The position numbers were made by a program, and so were the translations under genes. A model generated the notes under the pieces. It saw only the letters and a program-made list of their open reading frames with translations, searched no databases and was not told the DNA's origin. Below are positions 61,480-64,000 of a stretch of 64,000 nt of DNA, in pieces. Numbering within the stretch: position 1 is the stretch's first letter; the number at the start of each line of letters is the position of its first letter. This DNA comes from Steinernema hermaphroditum (Eukaryota > Nematoda > Chromadorea > Rhabditida > Steinernematidae), in NCBI GenBank assembly GCA_030435675.1, contig CM059624.1, forward strand, positions 11,680,769-11,744,768. The letters run 5' to 3'.

Positions 61480-63990
61480 CCACTCTAATTCCCAACGACT
61501 TTTGTTTTTGGTAGGGATGTCCCCGAAACAGGACCTTCGGCCTTCTCTTCAAGAACGCCTTGGAGCACATTGAGTAAGTTATCATTGTACATATTAGAAC
61601 GGTTGATAGACGAAAATCCCGAAAATGATAGGTGACATAAGTGCTTTACCTCTGAACAATTGACATTACAGTAGTCTCCTCAAATGCCGGCAACACAAAA
61701 CTCTGTAGCTAGCAAAGATGGACATCTTCATCCATTTCGACTATTCGAACGATTTCGGCGAATAGGGACCCTTCGTGACATCTACTACATATTACATGTC
61801 CAAGGAGTGTTTTTGGCGTCGAGAACGCCAAATTCACGCAAAAAGGACTGAAAGAGCGTGATTGGCGCTTTGCAATCCAAGAACGCCAAATTCACAGCAA
61901 TGGAAAGGCGTGATAGCAATGGCTAACATGCATTCATCTCTTTTTCAAAGACGGAAATGGATACAAACCCCACACCCATCTGAAGTGAGACAGTTGTTTC
62001 AAATCCTCTTTGTTGAATGCCATTTTTAGGTAGAAGCGGCTATGTGGGAGTCACACGCTTCAGGTCATTTTAAGATCGTTGACATATTAAGCGTGTGTGT
62101 GAACAACCGACCGAATGTGAGATTGGAGTCATACAGCATGGAATGAAATCAACTGAGCCACTCCACCGTCAGCAACAAGGCCGAGGAAGTACATCCTTGG
62201 AGCCTATTACAGAGATCGAGTAGTATAGAGTCAGTGGAGAACAGGGCATTCCGTCGAAATGCATCGGATTCCATCTCAATTCCCAACGATTTTCAAAAGC
62301 TGGTTGGACATGTTCCCAACGCTGAAGGGGTCATTGAGAAAGGACACACTGCGTGACGTTGTGTGAGTTATCCACTATTAACATCAGCCAAACAGCGCTC
62401 AGATAGGTGCATTGAATGCCATATAGCTCATGACTAAATTTTAGGCACGCTGAGGTGGCGGACTCCTTCATGATGATCACTGAGCAGCGCAGTCGAAATC
62501 AAAACGGAACCAGAAAGTAGAAACATTACCGCGCACGTCTTCAAAACAGCCAACCAGAGGAGTATCCAGCCGGCCCTCAATATTCGCTCAGCCCTCTCCG
62601 GGCAGCTGAGATCAAAACGGAGCCACAAAACTTTCCGTTAGGTTCCTTAGTGAAAAGAACCTTTCGCAATCATTGTTCCCGATTCAGAACCCGAAACATA
62701 GCTTAAGTTCCTGAGGAACCTAGAGAAGACACAGATAGAAACAAGTGTAAGTTTTGGGATTTTTCGATGCCTGTAAATATCCTTCCTTTAGTAGAAACAT
62801 TGCCTGACACTTCAGTTAAGCACCGATCCAGACAGCCTTAAAAATTCGCACAGACCCCAGCAAATGTCATTTTAAGATCGTTGACATGGGGGCTGTGTTA
62901 GATGGAGATGACATTCTGCAACAGATCGTTCGTGGATAGAGTCAGTTCAAGGCCTTCGATACCCTGCTGGTGGCCATTGTGGATGAAGTCATTGACGACA
63001 ACAGATGGATCGCCAATTGTAAGCCACTTCCGGAGAATTTATAGAATGCAAAGCAGAAATGTTCGGAATGACAACTGGAGAACTTCTTTTTCAGTGGATG
63101 CTTTCTTTTTTTGGCCACTCCAGCAATATCTGCTACAATACCGTCGTCAGAAAGGAGATAATGAATAAGAAACAGCGTCAGAATTCCAAAAATCTCAATA
63201 TGTACGTATCATGTAGTTATTTATACTACTCCAGTGCCATTTTCAGAAGAGTTCTTCGTGGTCTTCATCGTCGCAAATCCTTCTGGAGGCCAGTGCGAAG
63301 AACGAACGAGGAAATGCCATTTTAAGAACGTTGGCAGTCACTCTTCGTTCTGCAGGCAGTTGGGAAATGCGTATGTGTACGTATGTATCTGAAATAGTGA
63401 ACGGCCTTCTTCCTCTGGAAGGTAGTACCCGCGATCGTCGACCTGTTTGTCATTATCTTCAGAAATGACATGCAACGGCAACTAATACCAGTTCATCGTC
63501 GCCAATCCTTCTGGAGGCCAGTGCAAAGCGAAATTTCGAGTGTGAGGTAGAACAGAGGTTTGACCAAGATGGACAACCATTGGAGACCCGACTCTTCTTC
63601 GAAATGAAGTGAGTAAAGAGATAATTACGCCCAGCTCATACGAACTTTCAGGAAGAGCTCCGCTGCACTTAAAATGTCATTTTAAGAACGTTGGCATTGC
63701 AGCGGTGACCGACCTTCGCAAGCATCCACAGGCACTCCGACGATCCTCGACATCAGAAAGGGTACGGACTATTTATAAAACTCAATCAGTCCGATCAAAT
63801 ATTTTGTTGTCGAGCAGGCTCAGTCAAACAGCTGATCGAACTGATCGAATTTTGTCAATACGAAACGCATGCTAATGCTTAAATGTTCACCTTTCAGCGG
63901 ATGGCAGAAAGCTACGAGGGGTCGTTCTCATCCTTAGCAATGTAGGCGAGGAATGATCTTACTCCTTCCTCATGATCCATTTTCGGAAGA
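61480..63990 (+). repeat. Cluster of decayed copies of an unknown coding family
   Basis: Several plus-strand segments recur at irregular spacing. Segments encoding (K/G)CHFK(I/N)V occur at 62063, 62865, 63315 and 63675. Segments encoding FIVANPSGGQC occur at about 63267 and 63497. Frames resembling QFPTIFKSWLDMF occur at 62275 and, degraded, at about 61490. One segment has an intact exon look: FKAFDTLLVAIVDEVIDDNR with a donor at 63018. Stops and frame changes separate the pieces, so no complete gene could be assembled. Family not recognised. Confidence 0.5.
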
Positions 63991-64000
63991 AGGAAAGAAG

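Overview
This window reads as nuclear DNA of a nematode. Coding exons are split by many very short introns (mostly 40-50 nt, GT...TTTCAG or TTTAG). Several genes have a splice-acceptor-like AG a few bases upstream of the start codon, as expected for spliced-leader trans-splicing. The gene families fit: a patched-related (PTR) sterol-sensing protein, a transthyretin-like protein, single- and multi-domain TIL inhibitors, a giant Kunitz/lustrin protein and 2OG-dependent prolyl 4-hydroxylases. The species cannot be named from the sequence alone. Nothing is prokaryotic: no operons with ribosome binding sites, CRISPR arrays or tRNA/rRNA genes were found.

Layout: 0.9-2.9 kb holds two small secreted-peptide paralogues. 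3.7-13.1 kb holds an uncharacterised gene, AP-1 sigma, a diverged AP-1 sigma paralogue, a 12-exon PTR gene, elongin C, a short coiled-coil gene and a fossil AP-1 sigma 3' end. 13.8-27.6 kb (minus) is one gene of about 28 exons encoding about 2,229 residues with 21 Kunitz-like and about 18 lustrin-type repeats (MLT-11-like). Its largest intron carries two plus-strand prolyl-4-hydroxylase-like genes, one apparently broken at a splice site. 27.6-31.5 kb is mostly non-coding.

31.5-45.8 kb holds a small unknown gene, the histone stem-loop binding protein SLBP, and a mucin-like surface protein with a long-terminal-inverted-repeat element in one intron. It also holds a small Cys-rich secreted protein, a Rho-like protein with ruined nucleotide-binding motifs but an intact CAAX end, a frameshifted TBC/SGSM fragment, a transthyretin-like gene, two TIL genes, a METTL25-like methyltransferase and a small membrane protein. 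46-57 kb holds a minus-strand unknown gene, ribosomal protein S9, an ABCC10/MRP7-like ABC transporter (14 exons, 1,466 residues), a nematode-type unknown ORF, a small duplicated secreted-peptide locus and a lysine-rich coiled-coil gene. 57.3-58.7 kb is a convergent pair of TIL genes. 58.8-64 kb is repeat-rich, with an alternating two-unit repeat array and scattered copies of a decayed multicopy coding family.

Some genes share a theme: the Kunitz/lustrin protein, prolyl hydroxylases, PTR protein and TIL inhibitors are all families linked to cuticle or extracellular-matrix biology in nematodes. That link is inference from families, not shown here. Housekeeping genes (elongin C, S9, SLBP, AP-1 sigma, METTL25-like, ABCC10-like) are interspersed. 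All exon models were built by hand from splice signals and reading-phase agreement; most close exactly in frame.
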